DNA of 64,000 nucleotides from RUG369 sp050949645 (GTDB lineage: Bacteria; Planctomycetota; Planctomycetia; Pirellulales; Thermoguttaceae): NCBI GenBank assembly GCA_050949645.1, contig JBMNGC010000001.1:868001-932000 (forward strand). Reading direction: 5' to 3'. Under the pieces are notes generated by a model. It was given only the letters and a program-made list of their open reading frames with translations. It did no database searches and was not told where the DNA came from. Made by a program: the position numbers and the translations under genes. This document shows, piece after piece, positions 56,858 through 64,000 of the stretch (position 1 is the stretch's first letter; each line of letters opens with the position of its first letter).

Positions 56858-59767
56858 ATGCGACATTCTATAAAGCTTGTCCTGGCGAGTTTTGCGCTCG
56901 TTTGCGCGATATTCCTTAGCGCCTCGACAGCGCGCGCTGAGCTTCAGCGTCTCACTGTCGACGAACGCGTTTCCCCAACTCTTGGCGTCGACTCGCCTGC
57001 GCCGCAATTTGGCTGGGAGTTAACGACTCCCGACGCGTTTGACGCGACCCAGCGTTCCTATTCGATTAAGGTTGCGACGTCAAAGGAAAAACTCGATTCC
57101 GCTGATTGCTGGGACAGCGGCGTCGTTGCGTCTGACAAAACCTTCGGCGTCGACTATGCCGGAACTCCGCTGAAATCTTCAACGCGTTATTTCTGGCGTG
57201 CGACCGTTGCATGGGAAGGGCGCGACATTAATGGCGGCGAAGTCCAAAAAACGGAGACCTCTGACGGCGAGTTTGTAACGGGAGTTATGACGCCGGAAGA
57301 GTGGCAGGCGCAATGGATAACCTCCGAGCGCGACGATTCTGACCCGTTGCCGTTACTCTATTGTAACTTTAAGCTTGATCAGCCCGGCGAGAACGTTCAG
57401 GACGCGTTTCTTCACGTTTGCGGGCTTGGTTGTCAGATTGTTTCGGTCAACTCTCTACGCGTTGGCGACCGAACGTCTATCGATCCCGGCTGGACCAACT
57501 ACCGCAAAACGTGTCTCTACACGACCTTCGACGTTAAAAAGGAGCTCGTCGGATCTGACGATTGTTCCATCTCCATCCTTCTTGGCAACGGTATGTATAA
57601 CGTTCCGGGCGGTCGATATGTGAAATTTACGGGCTCTTTCGGAAAACCGAAGGCGATCGCTCAGCTTGTCGTTCGATACAAAGACGGCAGCGTTCAAAGA
57701 GTGGCGAGCGATGAAAACTGGAAGACGCTTCCGTCGCCTCTTGTTTTCTCGTGCGTCTATGGAGGCGACGACGTCGATTTCTCAAAAGGAGTTCTCACTC
57801 AGAATCGCATTGTCGCCTTTGGCAAGCCCTTAGCCGCTAAAGCCACGGAGGGACCAGGCGGCGCGCTACGCGCTCAGATTCAACAGCCCGTCGTTGTTCT
57901 TGAAACTCTTGAACCTCTAGAAATCACTACGCTTGAAGACGGTCGGATCGAAGCGAATTTCGGGTATAACTTTGCCGGCCGTCCTGTTATTAGATGCCTC
58001 CCCGTCGAGGGGACGAAGGTGAACATTGCTCTTGCAGAAATGCAAGGGGCAACGTGGAACGGACATTACGACGAGTATTCCTTTGAGAAGCCCGTTGAAA
58101 TCGACGAAAACGACGTCATTATTGAAACGGCGCGTGTTCTTGACCAGACGACAAGCGCTCTTGTCAAGTCGAAGACGGACGAGCTATTCAAAGTATCGCC
58201 AAATGAAAAACTTGGTTCCGCTTTCGGATATTGGGGTTTTCAGTACGTCTATATTGACGGCCCCGTGGAGTATCAGCCGAATCAAGAGAAAGCGATAGAA
58301 GCGTCGACTGACAAGACGCAAATCATTTCGATTGAGGCTGACCGCGTTGGCGCAGATCTTGAGCGCGTTGGTTCCTTTGATTCCGACGGAGCGTGGCTCA
58401 ACGAAATCGACCTCATGATCGATCGTTCGATCCGCAGCAATATTGTCAGTCTGATGACAGACTGTCCCCACCGGGAAAAACTCGGCTGGCTCGAGGAAAC
58501 TCACCTCATGGGACCTTCGATTCTGTATCGGTATAACATTCAGACGCTCTATCGAAAAATCTGCCGCGATATGTCGGAAGCGCAGCTCGACGACGGCATG
58601 ATCCCTGACATTGCTCCAGAATACACGCGATTTGTCGAAGGCTTTTTCTGGTCTGCCGAATGGAGCTCCGCTTGCGTCCAAATCCCCTGGCTGCTCTATC
58701 GGTGGTATGGCGATACTCAGATTATTGCTCAGCAGTACGACACGATGGATCGTTACGTTCGTTATATGGCTGGTACCAGAGACGAGCGAGGTCTCGTGAA
58801 GGCCGGGCTTGGAGACTGGTACGACTGGTCTCCTGAAAAACGCCACGCCGGCTATTCGCAACATACTCCGCCGGAACTTACTGCGACGGCTTTTCTTTGC
58901 GACAACGCGCGGATTATGAAGTTTTTTGCGCTGGCGCTTGGAAGAGAAGGGGACGTCGAATACTACGATCAATTACGCCGTCAAGCGGTCGTCGATTTCC
59001 AAAACGCTTATTTTGATCCTGAAAGCAACGTCGTTGCGACGGGTTCGCAAGCGTCTTATGCATTTGCCTTGTATTTCGGTCTTGTGCCTGAGAACGCACG
59101 CGACGATTCCTTCGCTCGGCTCCTCGAAGAAATTGAGCGATGGGACTATCGCATGTCCTGCGGCGAGGTCGCGTGGCCCTTCCTCGTCAAGACGCTCGCC
59201 GATTTCGGACGCAACGACATTCTTTGGAAAATGATCCAGCGAGACGACGCGCCCGGTTATGTCCATATGCTTACGAAATGGGGGATGAAGACCCTCTCGG
59301 AAACCTGGGACGGGCCCGGAAGCTCGATGAACCACTTCATGTTTGGCGGACTCCAGGAATGGTTCTCATCTGACGTTGTCGGAATTCGTCAAACAAATGA
59401 TTCGGTCGCGTTTGCCAAGAGTCTATTGCGCCCAAGCCCCATGCCTGGTAAGATTAACCGTGCTTCGGGCGACTATCGTTCCCGCTATGGCCTGATCGTT
59501 TCCGACTGGCGATTCGATGAAGCGTCTGGCGAGTTTGAATGGGACGTCGAAATTCCTACTGGAACCGCCTCGCAATTGGAGATTCCAGTTTTCGACGAAG
59601 ATTCCTCGTTCTCTATCGCGAAACTCTCGGACGCCGACAGCGTCCCCATCGAATCGGTCGAGTCGACCTTCAAGACGGCGCCAGACGGAAACCCATCGCG
59701 CCGCGTCGTCACTCTTCCTTCAGGACGATATCGCGTTGTTTCGCAAATGAAGGGCCGAAGCCTATAA
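56858..59767 (+). CDS. Secreted alpha-L-rhamnosidase (GH78)
   Basis: The 969-residue product has a signal peptide (VCAIFLSASTARA). An N-terminal Ig-like domain, beta-sandwich domains and an (alpha/alpha)6-barrel follow, with the catalytic-region motif MTDCPHREKLGWLEE (from about residue 537), DGMIPDIAPEYTRFVEGFF and GLGDWYDWSPEK. GH78 enzymes hydrolyse alpha-L-rhamnosides with a general-acid Glu. It lies downstream of rhaM and nadE on the same strand. A terminator follows. Confidence 0.92.
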   Translation: MRHSIKLVLASFALVCAIFLSASTARAELQRLTVDERVSPTLGVDSPAPQFGWELTTPDAFDATQRSYSIKVATSKEKLDSADCWDSGVVASDKTFGVDYAGTPLKSSTRYFWRATVAWEGRDINGGEVQKTETSDGEFVTGVMTPEEWQAQWITSERDDSDPLPLLYCNFKLDQPGENVQDAFLHVCGLGCQIVSVNSLRVGDRTSIDPGWTNYRKTCLYTTFDVKKELVGSDDCSISILLGNGMYNVPGGRYVKFTGSFGKPKAIAQLVVRYKDGSVQRVASDENWKTLPSPLVFSCVYGGDDVDFSKGVLTQNRIVAFGKPLAAKATEGPGGALRAQIQQPVVVLETLEPLEITTLEDGRIEANFGYNFAGRPVIRCLPVEGTKVNIALAEMQGATWNGHYDEYSFEKPVEIDENDVIIETARVLDQTTSALVKSKTDELFKVSPNEKLGSAFGYWGFQYVYIDGPVEYQPNQEKAIEASTDKTQIISIEADRVGADLERVGSFDSDGAWLNEIDLMIDRSIRSNIVSLMTDCPHREKLGWLEETHLMGPSILYRYNIQTLYRKICRDMSEAQLDDGMIPDIAPEYTRFVEGFFWSAEWSSACVQIPWLLYRWYGDTQIIAQQYDTMDRYVRYMAGTRDERGLVKAGLGDWYDWSPEKRHAGYSQHTPPELTATAFLCDNARIMKFFALALGREGDVEYYDQLRRQAVVDFQNAYFDPESNVVATGSQASYAFALYFGLVPENARDDSFARLLEEIERWDYRMSCGEVAWPFLVKTLADFGRNDILWKMIQRDDAPGYVHMLTKWGMKTLSETWDGPGSSMNHFMFGGLQEWFSSDVVGIRQTNDSVAFAKSLLRPSPMPGKINRASGDYRSRYGLIVSDWRFDEASGEFEWDVEIPTGTASQLEIPVFDEDSSFSIAKLSDADSVPIESVESTFKTAPDGNPSRRVVTLPSGRYRVVSQMKGRSL

Positions 59768-59788
59768 GTGTGCGTCTGTAAAATAAAG

Positions 59789-59826
59789 AACGAGCGAACT
59801 GGTCTTTGCCAGTTCGCTCGTTTTAT
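59789..59826. terminator. Bidirectional intrinsic terminator between GH78 and lpxB
   Basis: A 14-bp perfect stem (59789-59802 with 59809-59822) is followed by a T run and has A-rich flanks, fitting converging genes. Confidence 0.9.
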
Positions 59827-59848
59827 TTCTATGGCTGGAAGTAGTCTC

Positions 59849-61192
59849 TCAACGAGAGGACCGTAGCGTCGAAAGTTCGTCTCTGATGATCTCTGCGGCG
59901 CGTCGTACGGGGCGCTCCACTATGTCTGTCGCCTCCTTTAGCTTCGTCAGATCTTCAATTTTCTGGTCAAGCTTTCTTTGGTCGGAGAGCCATTCGACTA
60001 GATACGGGGCAATTTTCTCCGCTTCGTCATGATATGAGATGAACTCCGGACAGATCATCATGTTGCGTTCTTCAGAGGTGTGGGCGGTTGCAGGGGGAAG
60101 CGTCCCTTTAGGATAAAAGGGCGTTTCATTCTCCATACGATCAACCGCTAAAATATTCGAAAGGGTTATGTATTTAACACGTTTCAAAAAGCGAAGCGCG
60201 TGATACTCCAATTTGCTCGTTCGATAGACGATGACAAAGGGTTTGCATAAGGAGAGGATTTCAATTGAAACGGAACCTGAAACGCCGAGACAGCACGTTG
60301 CGGCGCGGAGTAGCTCGGGCGTCTTACCCGAATAGACCGGGTAATCGAGTCCCTCTTCCTTGAGTTTTGCGCTTATAATCTCGGCGTGCTCTTCCTTACT
60401 CGACGCAAAAACAGGTTGAATATCTGGAACTTGATCTTTTACAAGCTTAGCGATGGCGAGAAGATGATCGAGATTTCCGGATACTTCCTGGTTGCGCGAG
60501 CCAGGCAAAATGGTCAGATAACGTATTCCAGCAGGACTGCGTTCTTTAGTGGAACTAGGAAGCGATACCCCTGTTTCCGAGGAGTTGAGCGAATTAAGGA
60601 ATTCGACGTCAACGTTGCGAGAGCGTGCTTCTTCAAAGAAAGGATGACCGATAAAAATCGAACGACAGTTGCGTTCCTTAAACCAATGGTCTTCAAATTC
60701 GAAGCAGGAAAGGATCAGATCGACGTATTTGCGCATTTTTTTGACGCGCCATTGACCCCAGCCCCATATTTGCGGCGGCATGAAGTACACGACGGGAATT
60801 CCCGCCGCTTTCGCGCGTTGTGCAATCTTCCAGTTGAAGCCGGGGAAATCGACGAGTATAACGAGGTCCGGCTTTTCATCTTGGAATATGCGCTTGGCCT
60901 GGGAAAGGAGTCGCAAATACTTCGGAATATTCAGGATCGCCTGTTTAAGCATCATGACTGCAAACTGAGTCAGATCGAACCGCACGTCGCATTCGGTCTC
61001 CATTGTTCTGGGACCGGCGAATCCAACAAAACGCGCCTCTGGAATCAATTGCGACAGCTCGTCTACAAGTCGCGCCGCATGCGCGTCGCCGCTCGGATCT
61101 CCTGCCGAAATAAAGAAAAGGGGGCCCTTACGCGAATCCGTGCGTTCAATCTTGTGAGGATCAGACTCTGTTAAGCGCGACGCCTCGTCCAT
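59849..61192 (-). CDS. lpxB: Lipid-A-disaccharide synthase
   Basis: LpxB joins lipid X to UDP-diacylglucosamine to make the disaccharide core of lipid A at the inner membrane. The 447-residue product has SAGDPSGDAHAARL, VDFPGFNWKIA, VVYFMPPQIWGWGQWRVKK, HPFFEE, and the sugar-nucleotide-binding LTILPGSRNQEVSGNL. The final 80 residues are less conserved. The ATG follows AAGGAAG by eight bases. This shows that the organism makes lipid A. It is the last of a leftward set D-2-hydroxyacid dehydrogenase, Rrf2, lpxB, 55 bases after the regulator gene. Confidence 0.94.
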   Translation of the reverse strand: MDEASRLTESDPHKIERTDSRKGPLFFISAGDPSGDAHAARLVDELSQLIPEARFVGFAGPRTMETECDVRFDLTQFAVMMLKQAILNIPKYLRLLSQAKRIFQDEKPDLVILVDFPGFNWKIAQRAKAAGIPVVYFMPPQIWGWGQWRVKKMRKYVDLILSCFEFEDHWFKERNCRSIFIGHPFFEEARSRNVDVEFLNSLNSSETGVSLPSSTKERSPAGIRYLTILPGSRNQEVSGNLDHLLAIAKLVKDQVPDIQPVFASSKEEHAEIISAKLKEEGLDYPVYSGKTPELLRAATCCLGVSGSVSIEILSLCKPFVIVYRTSKLEYHALRFLKRVKYITLSNILAVDRMENETPFYPKGTLPPATAHTSEERNMMICPEFISYHDEAEKIAPYLVEWLSDQRKLDQKIEDLTKLKEATDIVERPVRRAAEIIRDELSTLRSSR

Positions 61193-61247
61193 AAAATGCT
61201 TCCTTACTTTAGCTACAACAAAAACCGAACGGAGATTTTCAAGTCGG

Positions 61248-61733
61248 TCAGATCATAAAATCTAAGACGTCCTCATTCTCTGGTTCGGAGATCAGATCGG
61301 AGAAGAGTATCCCATTAAAATACTCATGGCGCTTGGCTTCCGCCTTTTGCCATATTTCTTCTAGCTTTGCGCGAACGTCAGGCTCCGTGCGTTTTCTGCT
61401 CCGAGTCGATCTGCTGCGGGACTTTTTTTTCTTCCCTTTTGAGTCTTCACGGTTTTTTGAGGCGTCGGATTCCTGATCTTCAGTTAATGCAACGACGTAC
61501 CCTAGCGTTACGTTTTCCGGGTCAATCAGCAGTCGATAGCCCCCATGAGCGCCTCTTATAGTTTCAACCAACTTGGCGTCGCGAAGACTGCGGAGGATTT
61601 GAATCAGAAAGTTAACTGATAACTGGTACTTATCCGCAATCGTCTGAGCGGAAGTTGGTCTGGCGCTGCGAAATGTTTTAGATAGCTCGTAAACGGCAAG
61701 AATGGCATATTGAGAACGTGAAGGAAATCCCAT
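61248..61733 (-). CDS. Rrf2 family transcriptional regulator without cysteines
   Basis: The 161-residue product has the winged helix-turn-helix of the Rrf2 family (SQYAILAVYELSK, then SVNFLIQILRSLRDAKLVETIRG and AHGGYRL). There is no cysteine anywhere, so no iron-sulfur cluster of IscR/NsrR type can be bound. A Lys/Arg-rich low-complexity insert (about 98-116) precedes the C-terminal dimerisation helix. The ATG is 18 bases after the dehydrogenase stop and has AAGGA, so the two genes are likely one mRNA; its target is unknown. Confidence 0.85.
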   Translation of the reverse strand: MGFPSRSQYAILAVYELSKTFRSARPTSAQTIADKYQLSVNFLIQILRSLRDAKLVETIRGAHGGYRLLIDPENVTLGYVVALTEDQESDASKNREDSKGKKKKSRSRSTRSRKRTEPDVRAKLEEIWQKAEAKRHEYFNGILFSDLISEPENEDVLDFMI

Positions 61734-61751
61734 GACGTTCCTTGAAGAATA

Positions 61752-62708
61752 TCAATTCACCACGTTGACGGACCGATTTTCAACGAACGCTTTGAGATTG
61801 TCAACCGCGATCTGGATCAAACGAGCCCTCGCTTCTCGAGTCGCCCAGGCGTTGTGAGGAGTGACGTAGCAGTTCGGTGCGTTGAGAAGCGGATTGTCGG
61901 CTTCAGGCGGCTCAGTCGAGAGAACGTCGACTCCTAGCCCTCCAAGCTTACCAGATTTGAGCGCGTCGGCTACGTCCTGTTCATTGAGAAGGGGACCGCG
62001 TCCGGTATTGATCAACAACATGCCGTTTTTAGCCGTGGCAAGGCGTTCTGCGTTGACAAGATTCCGTGTGACTTCCGTCAGTGGACAGTGGAGAGAAACA
62101 ACGTCGCAGCTCGCAAACAGTTGGTCGAGGGAAACAGCTTCAACCTCGCCATAGCGACCACCGACTGACAAATGCGGGCCGTACGCAACAACATCCATTC
62201 CAAGAGCGTCGGCAACTTGCGCAACGCGCTTTCCGATAGCGCCGAGGCCAACAATTCCGAGGCGTTTGCCATGGAGCTCCGTAAGCGTTCCTTTGGTAAA
62301 GGAGAAGTCGGGAGAGGAAACCCATTCCCCAGCGCTCGTCGCGGAGGTGTTTTTTACCAATTGCGTCGCTAGATTAAGCATATGCGCAAAGACGAGCTGA
62401 ACAACCGATTCAGTACTATACTTCGGAATATTGGTAACGACAATTCCTTTCGACCGAGCGTAGTCAAGGTCGACAACGTTAGTTCCTGTGGCGAGCACGC
62501 CAATGTAGCGCAGTTTCGGAAGTGCGTCGATAACGTCGGCGTCGATGATAACCTTGTTGGTCAGAATCGCGTCTGCATCTTGGGAACGTTCAACCGTCTG
62601 ATTGGCTGGAGTACGGTCATACAAAACAAGTTCGCCTAGATCCTGCAGTTCGCTCCAACTTAAATCGCCGGGATTAGCTGTATAAGCGTCTAACACAACG
62701 ATTTTCAT
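61752..62708 (-). CDS. D-2-hydroxyacid dehydrogenase
   Basis: The 318-residue NAD-dependent enzyme has the Rossmann motif GIVGLGAIGKRVAQ, the catalytic arginine region INTGRGPLLNEQDVAD, and the Glu-His segment STEPPEADNPLLNAP followed by TPHNAW. It fits the glycerate/hydroxypyruvate or lactate-type dehydrogenases, whose substrate cannot be fixed here. The Rrf2 gene follows 18 bases after it. A divergent or self-regulated link to that regulator is inference. Confidence 0.88.
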   Translation of the reverse strand: MKIVVLDAYTANPGDLSWSELQDLGELVLYDRTPANQTVERSQDADAILTNKVIIDADVIDALPKLRYIGVLATGTNVVDLDYARSKGIVVTNIPKYSTESVVQLVFAHMLNLATQLVKNTSATSAGEWVSSPDFSFTKGTLTELHGKRLGIVGLGAIGKRVAQVADALGMDVVAYGPHLSVGGRYGEVEAVSLDQLFASCDVVSLHCPLTEVTRNLVNAERLATAKNGMLLINTGRGPLLNEQDVADALKSGKLGGLGVDVLSTEPPEADNPLLNAPNCYVTPHNAWATREARARLIQIAVDNLKAFVENRSVNVVN

Positions 62709-62773
62709 ACTCGACCTCTCTTTCAGAGACGACTCAAATGGACGCGTTCGCAGTTCGCCAACGTCTTTGGAAA

Positions 62774-62808
62774 CAAAAAAAGCCTCGCATTCAAAATAGA
62801 AGCGAGGC
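62774..62808 (-). terminator. Intrinsic terminator after tRNA-Ser
   Basis: Arms 62782-62788 and 62802-62808 form a 7-bp stem. Leftward, a run of T follows directly after the tRNA. Confidence 0.75.
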
Positions 62809-62811
62809 GAA

Positions 62812-62898
62812 CGGAGAGGACAGGATTCGAACCTGCGGAGCTCTTACAAGCTCACGGGTTTAGCAAACCCGCGCATTCGGCCACTCTGCCACCTCTCC
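62812..62898 (-). tRNA. tRNA-Ser (anticodon GCU)
   Basis: The 87-base sequence folds into a serine tRNA with a long variable arm. The acceptor stem is GGAGAGG/CCTCTCC and the anticodon loop TTGCTAA is closed by CGGGT/ACCCG, so it reads AGC and AGU. The T arm contains GGTTCGAATCC. The 3' CCA is not encoded. Confidence 0.95.
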
Positions 62899-63033
62899 TG
62901 AAGTCACGATGATTATATTCGCAATCCACACCCGGACAAGTCCTAATTTTTAAAATTCACGTTAGTCCAAGTCGTGAGCCGGAAAGCATTCGATCGCAAG
63001 ACGTCGCGTACGGCGCGTGACGTATCCTATAAC

Positions 63034-63378
63034 TCACTTTTTGGAAGACTTGGAAGTCCGTTTTGCGTCGGCGTTATCGTCCGCGGCGGTCCGCTTCTGG
63101 CGCTCACGCTGGACGTAGGAGACCATCATCTTGCCAGGCTTGAAGGTAACAGTCTCGTGCTCAGGAACCAGAACTTCTTCGCCAGTGCGGGGATTACGCG
63201 CGTTACGCGCGGCTCGTTTCTTGACCTTGAAGACGCCAAAGTTGCGAAGTTCAATTCGACTGTTCCGAACGAGGACTTCGATGATCGATTCGAGGGTTTG
63301 CTGCACAATTTCTTTCACAGCTTGCTGGGAAAGATCGGTTCTCTCGGATACTAACCGGACAATATCCTTCTTGGTCAT
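63034..63378 (-). CDS. HU family DNA-binding protein
   Basis: The 114-residue product is a histone-like HU protein: MTKKDIVRLVSERTDL, a NFGVFKVKKRAARNARNP arm with the DNA-bending Arg/Pro segment, and VTFKPGKMM. It adds a 20-residue basic C-terminal tail (KRTSKSSKK end), which could strengthen DNA binding. Its promoter lies at 63470-63497. Confidence 0.93.
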   Translation of the reverse strand: MTKKDIVRLVSERTDLSQQAVKEIVQQTLESIIEVLVRNSRIELRNFGVFKVKKRAARNARNPRTGEEVLVPEHETVTFKPGKMMVSYVQRERQKRTAADDNADAKRTSKSSKK

Positions 63379-63427
63379 CTCTTGCTTGAATCCTTATCAT
63401 TGAACGCGCGCGGACGCGCGGTAAATA

Positions 63428-63443
63428 CCGATAACATTATCGG
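63428..63443. repeat. Palindrome in the HU gene leader
   Basis: CCGATAACATTATCGG has 7-bp arms around two central bases, about 27 bases downstream of the -10 box. It may be a binding site for an autoregulator. A second palindrome, TTATCAATGATAA, lies at 63638-63650. Confidence 0.4.
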
Positions 63444-63469
63444 ATAAAAGAACTTAGACTCTGCGCGGA

Positions 63470-63497
63470 ATTCTAAACCAATTTGTTCCGTTGTCAA
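63470..63497 (-). promoter_or_regulatory. Sigma70-type promoter of the HU gene
   Basis: Read leftward, TTGACA (63492-63497) and TAGAAT (63470-63475) have a 16-base spacer, close to consensus. Confidence 0.75.
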
Positions 63498-63676
63498 CAC
63501 CCTTTTTGCAAAATGAAGGGTCGAAGTTGTTGTATCAACGGCGTTTTAATACTTTTCGATCTGAAAACATTGGATCATATGGCACAAAACTGTCTGAAAG
63601 ACGACTGGATCTCTACCAAGTCTTTATTTACAAGGGTTTATCAATGATAAGCGGCTTTTTCTTCAGCGCCGAACTG

Positions 63677-64000
63677 TTATTTCTTCACATAGAAGCGATC
63701 GAGGTTAATTCCCCCTTTGAGTTCTTCGCGCAACAATTGAACCCTGTCTTCAAGTTGTTCTATCTTTCTCCGAAGCTCCGCAATGGCGGGATCTTCACGC
63801 TCTTGCTTATGATGTTGGCGCGGGACGGCCGGATAACCGATGTGACGAGAAAGCGCAGAAAAAAAGAAGAGCGGGTCGCGTCCCGCCGACGCGTGCGCGA
63901 TGCGACCCGCGCGTTCGCTGAAGAGGATTGGTTGAGGCTCTTCATCGTCTTGAAGCTGATAAAAAGCGCTGCGGACATAGATAAGTTTGGGAAGGTCAAT
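63677..64000 (-). CDS. C-terminal end of an unknown protein, partial
   Basis: The frame is open to the right edge and ends at TAA at 63677-63679; 107 residues are visible (IDLPKLIYVRSAFYQLQDD at the visible N-terminal side). It ends with a heptad-like coiled coil (IAELRRKIEQLEDRVQLL) and RFYVKK. I do not recognise the family. The other frame in this stretch, on the same strand, is a shadow with Ser/Arg bias. Confidence 0.55.
   Translation of the reverse strand: MDLPKLIYVRSAFYQLQDDEEPQPILFSERAGRIAHASAGRDPLFFFSALSRHIGYPAVPRQHHKQEREDPAIAELRRKIEQLEDRVQLLREELKGGINLDRFYVKK

Noticed and set aside
1..64000. CRISPR arrays, rRNA, insertion sequences, prophage genes
   Set aside because: No regularly spaced repeats, rRNA signature, transposase or phage gene was seen.

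Overview
The window looks like a chromosomal segment of a planctomycete, most likely a Pirellulales/Thermoguttaceae-type, possibly gut-associated lineage (family-level placement is inference). The reasons are a surface protein with a LEPR-XLL-like N-terminal signature (HLEERALLSA), a secreted di-haem protein resembling the alpha subunit of hydrazine synthase, a DUF1570 peptidase-like protein, a secreted DUF4838 protein, a TTG-started TIM-barrel epimerase, and lipid A synthesis (lpxB). Base composition is moderate and even; no rRNA, prophage, IS element or CRISPR array is visible, and there is one tRNA.

Layout. 1-5.8 kb (+): end of an O-antigen-ligase-like membrane protein with a TPR tail, then coaX, recR and recA. 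5.8-8.9 kb (-): the di-haem hydrazine-synthase-alpha-like protein. 9.4-14.7 kb (+): two near-identical secreted heparinase II/III-like lyases, each behind the same sigma70-type promoter, flanking a TSCPD protein and an FMN-binding pyridoxamine-oxidase-like protein. 14.8-17.6 kb (-): a TIM-barrel epimerase, a PlsC-like acyltransferase and a UPF0104 flippase-like protein. 17.7-22.3 kb (-): a DUF4838 glycan-degradation protein, an S41 protease and a possible small secreted protein. 22.5-25.7 kb (+): thiM and a gingipain-like C25 protease. 25.8-36.3 kb (-): a large LEPR-XLL/metalloprotease/LRR/Fn3 surface protein, a zinc peptidase, comEA, aroB, an orphan BREX-type PglX methyltransferase and yitT. 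36.9-41.3 kb (+): ferredoxin-nitroreductase, BON protein, cysW and cysA. 41.3-42.8 kb (-): sialate O-acetylesterase. 43.4-46.0 kb (+): a copper ATPase fused to a CopZ-like domain with its own start signal. 46.0-54.8 kb (-): glycosyltransferase, DUF1570 protein, a very large secreted putative glycosidase, and ilvD. 55.5-59.8 kb (+): a rhamnose unit (rhaM, nadE, GH78 rhamnosidase). 59.8-64 kb (-): lpxB, an Rrf2 regulator, a D-2-hydroxyacid dehydrogenase, tRNA-Ser(GCU), HU and the C-terminal end of an unknown protein.

Taken together, the region mixes housekeeping genes with a polysaccharide-foraging gene set (two heparinase-like lyases, DUF4838, sialate esterase, GH78 with its mutarotase, and a large candidate glycosidase) and several secreted proteases. 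This suits an organism living on host or plant glycans. I see no complete, clearly new multi-gene system. The observations most worth checking are the CopA-CopZ fusion with an internal ribosome-binding site, the lyase duplication whose duplicated terminator records its history, the solitary PglX behind a 12-bp palindrome, the hydrazine-synthase-like di-haem protein, and a small secreted protein that appears to start with a one-base frameshift.
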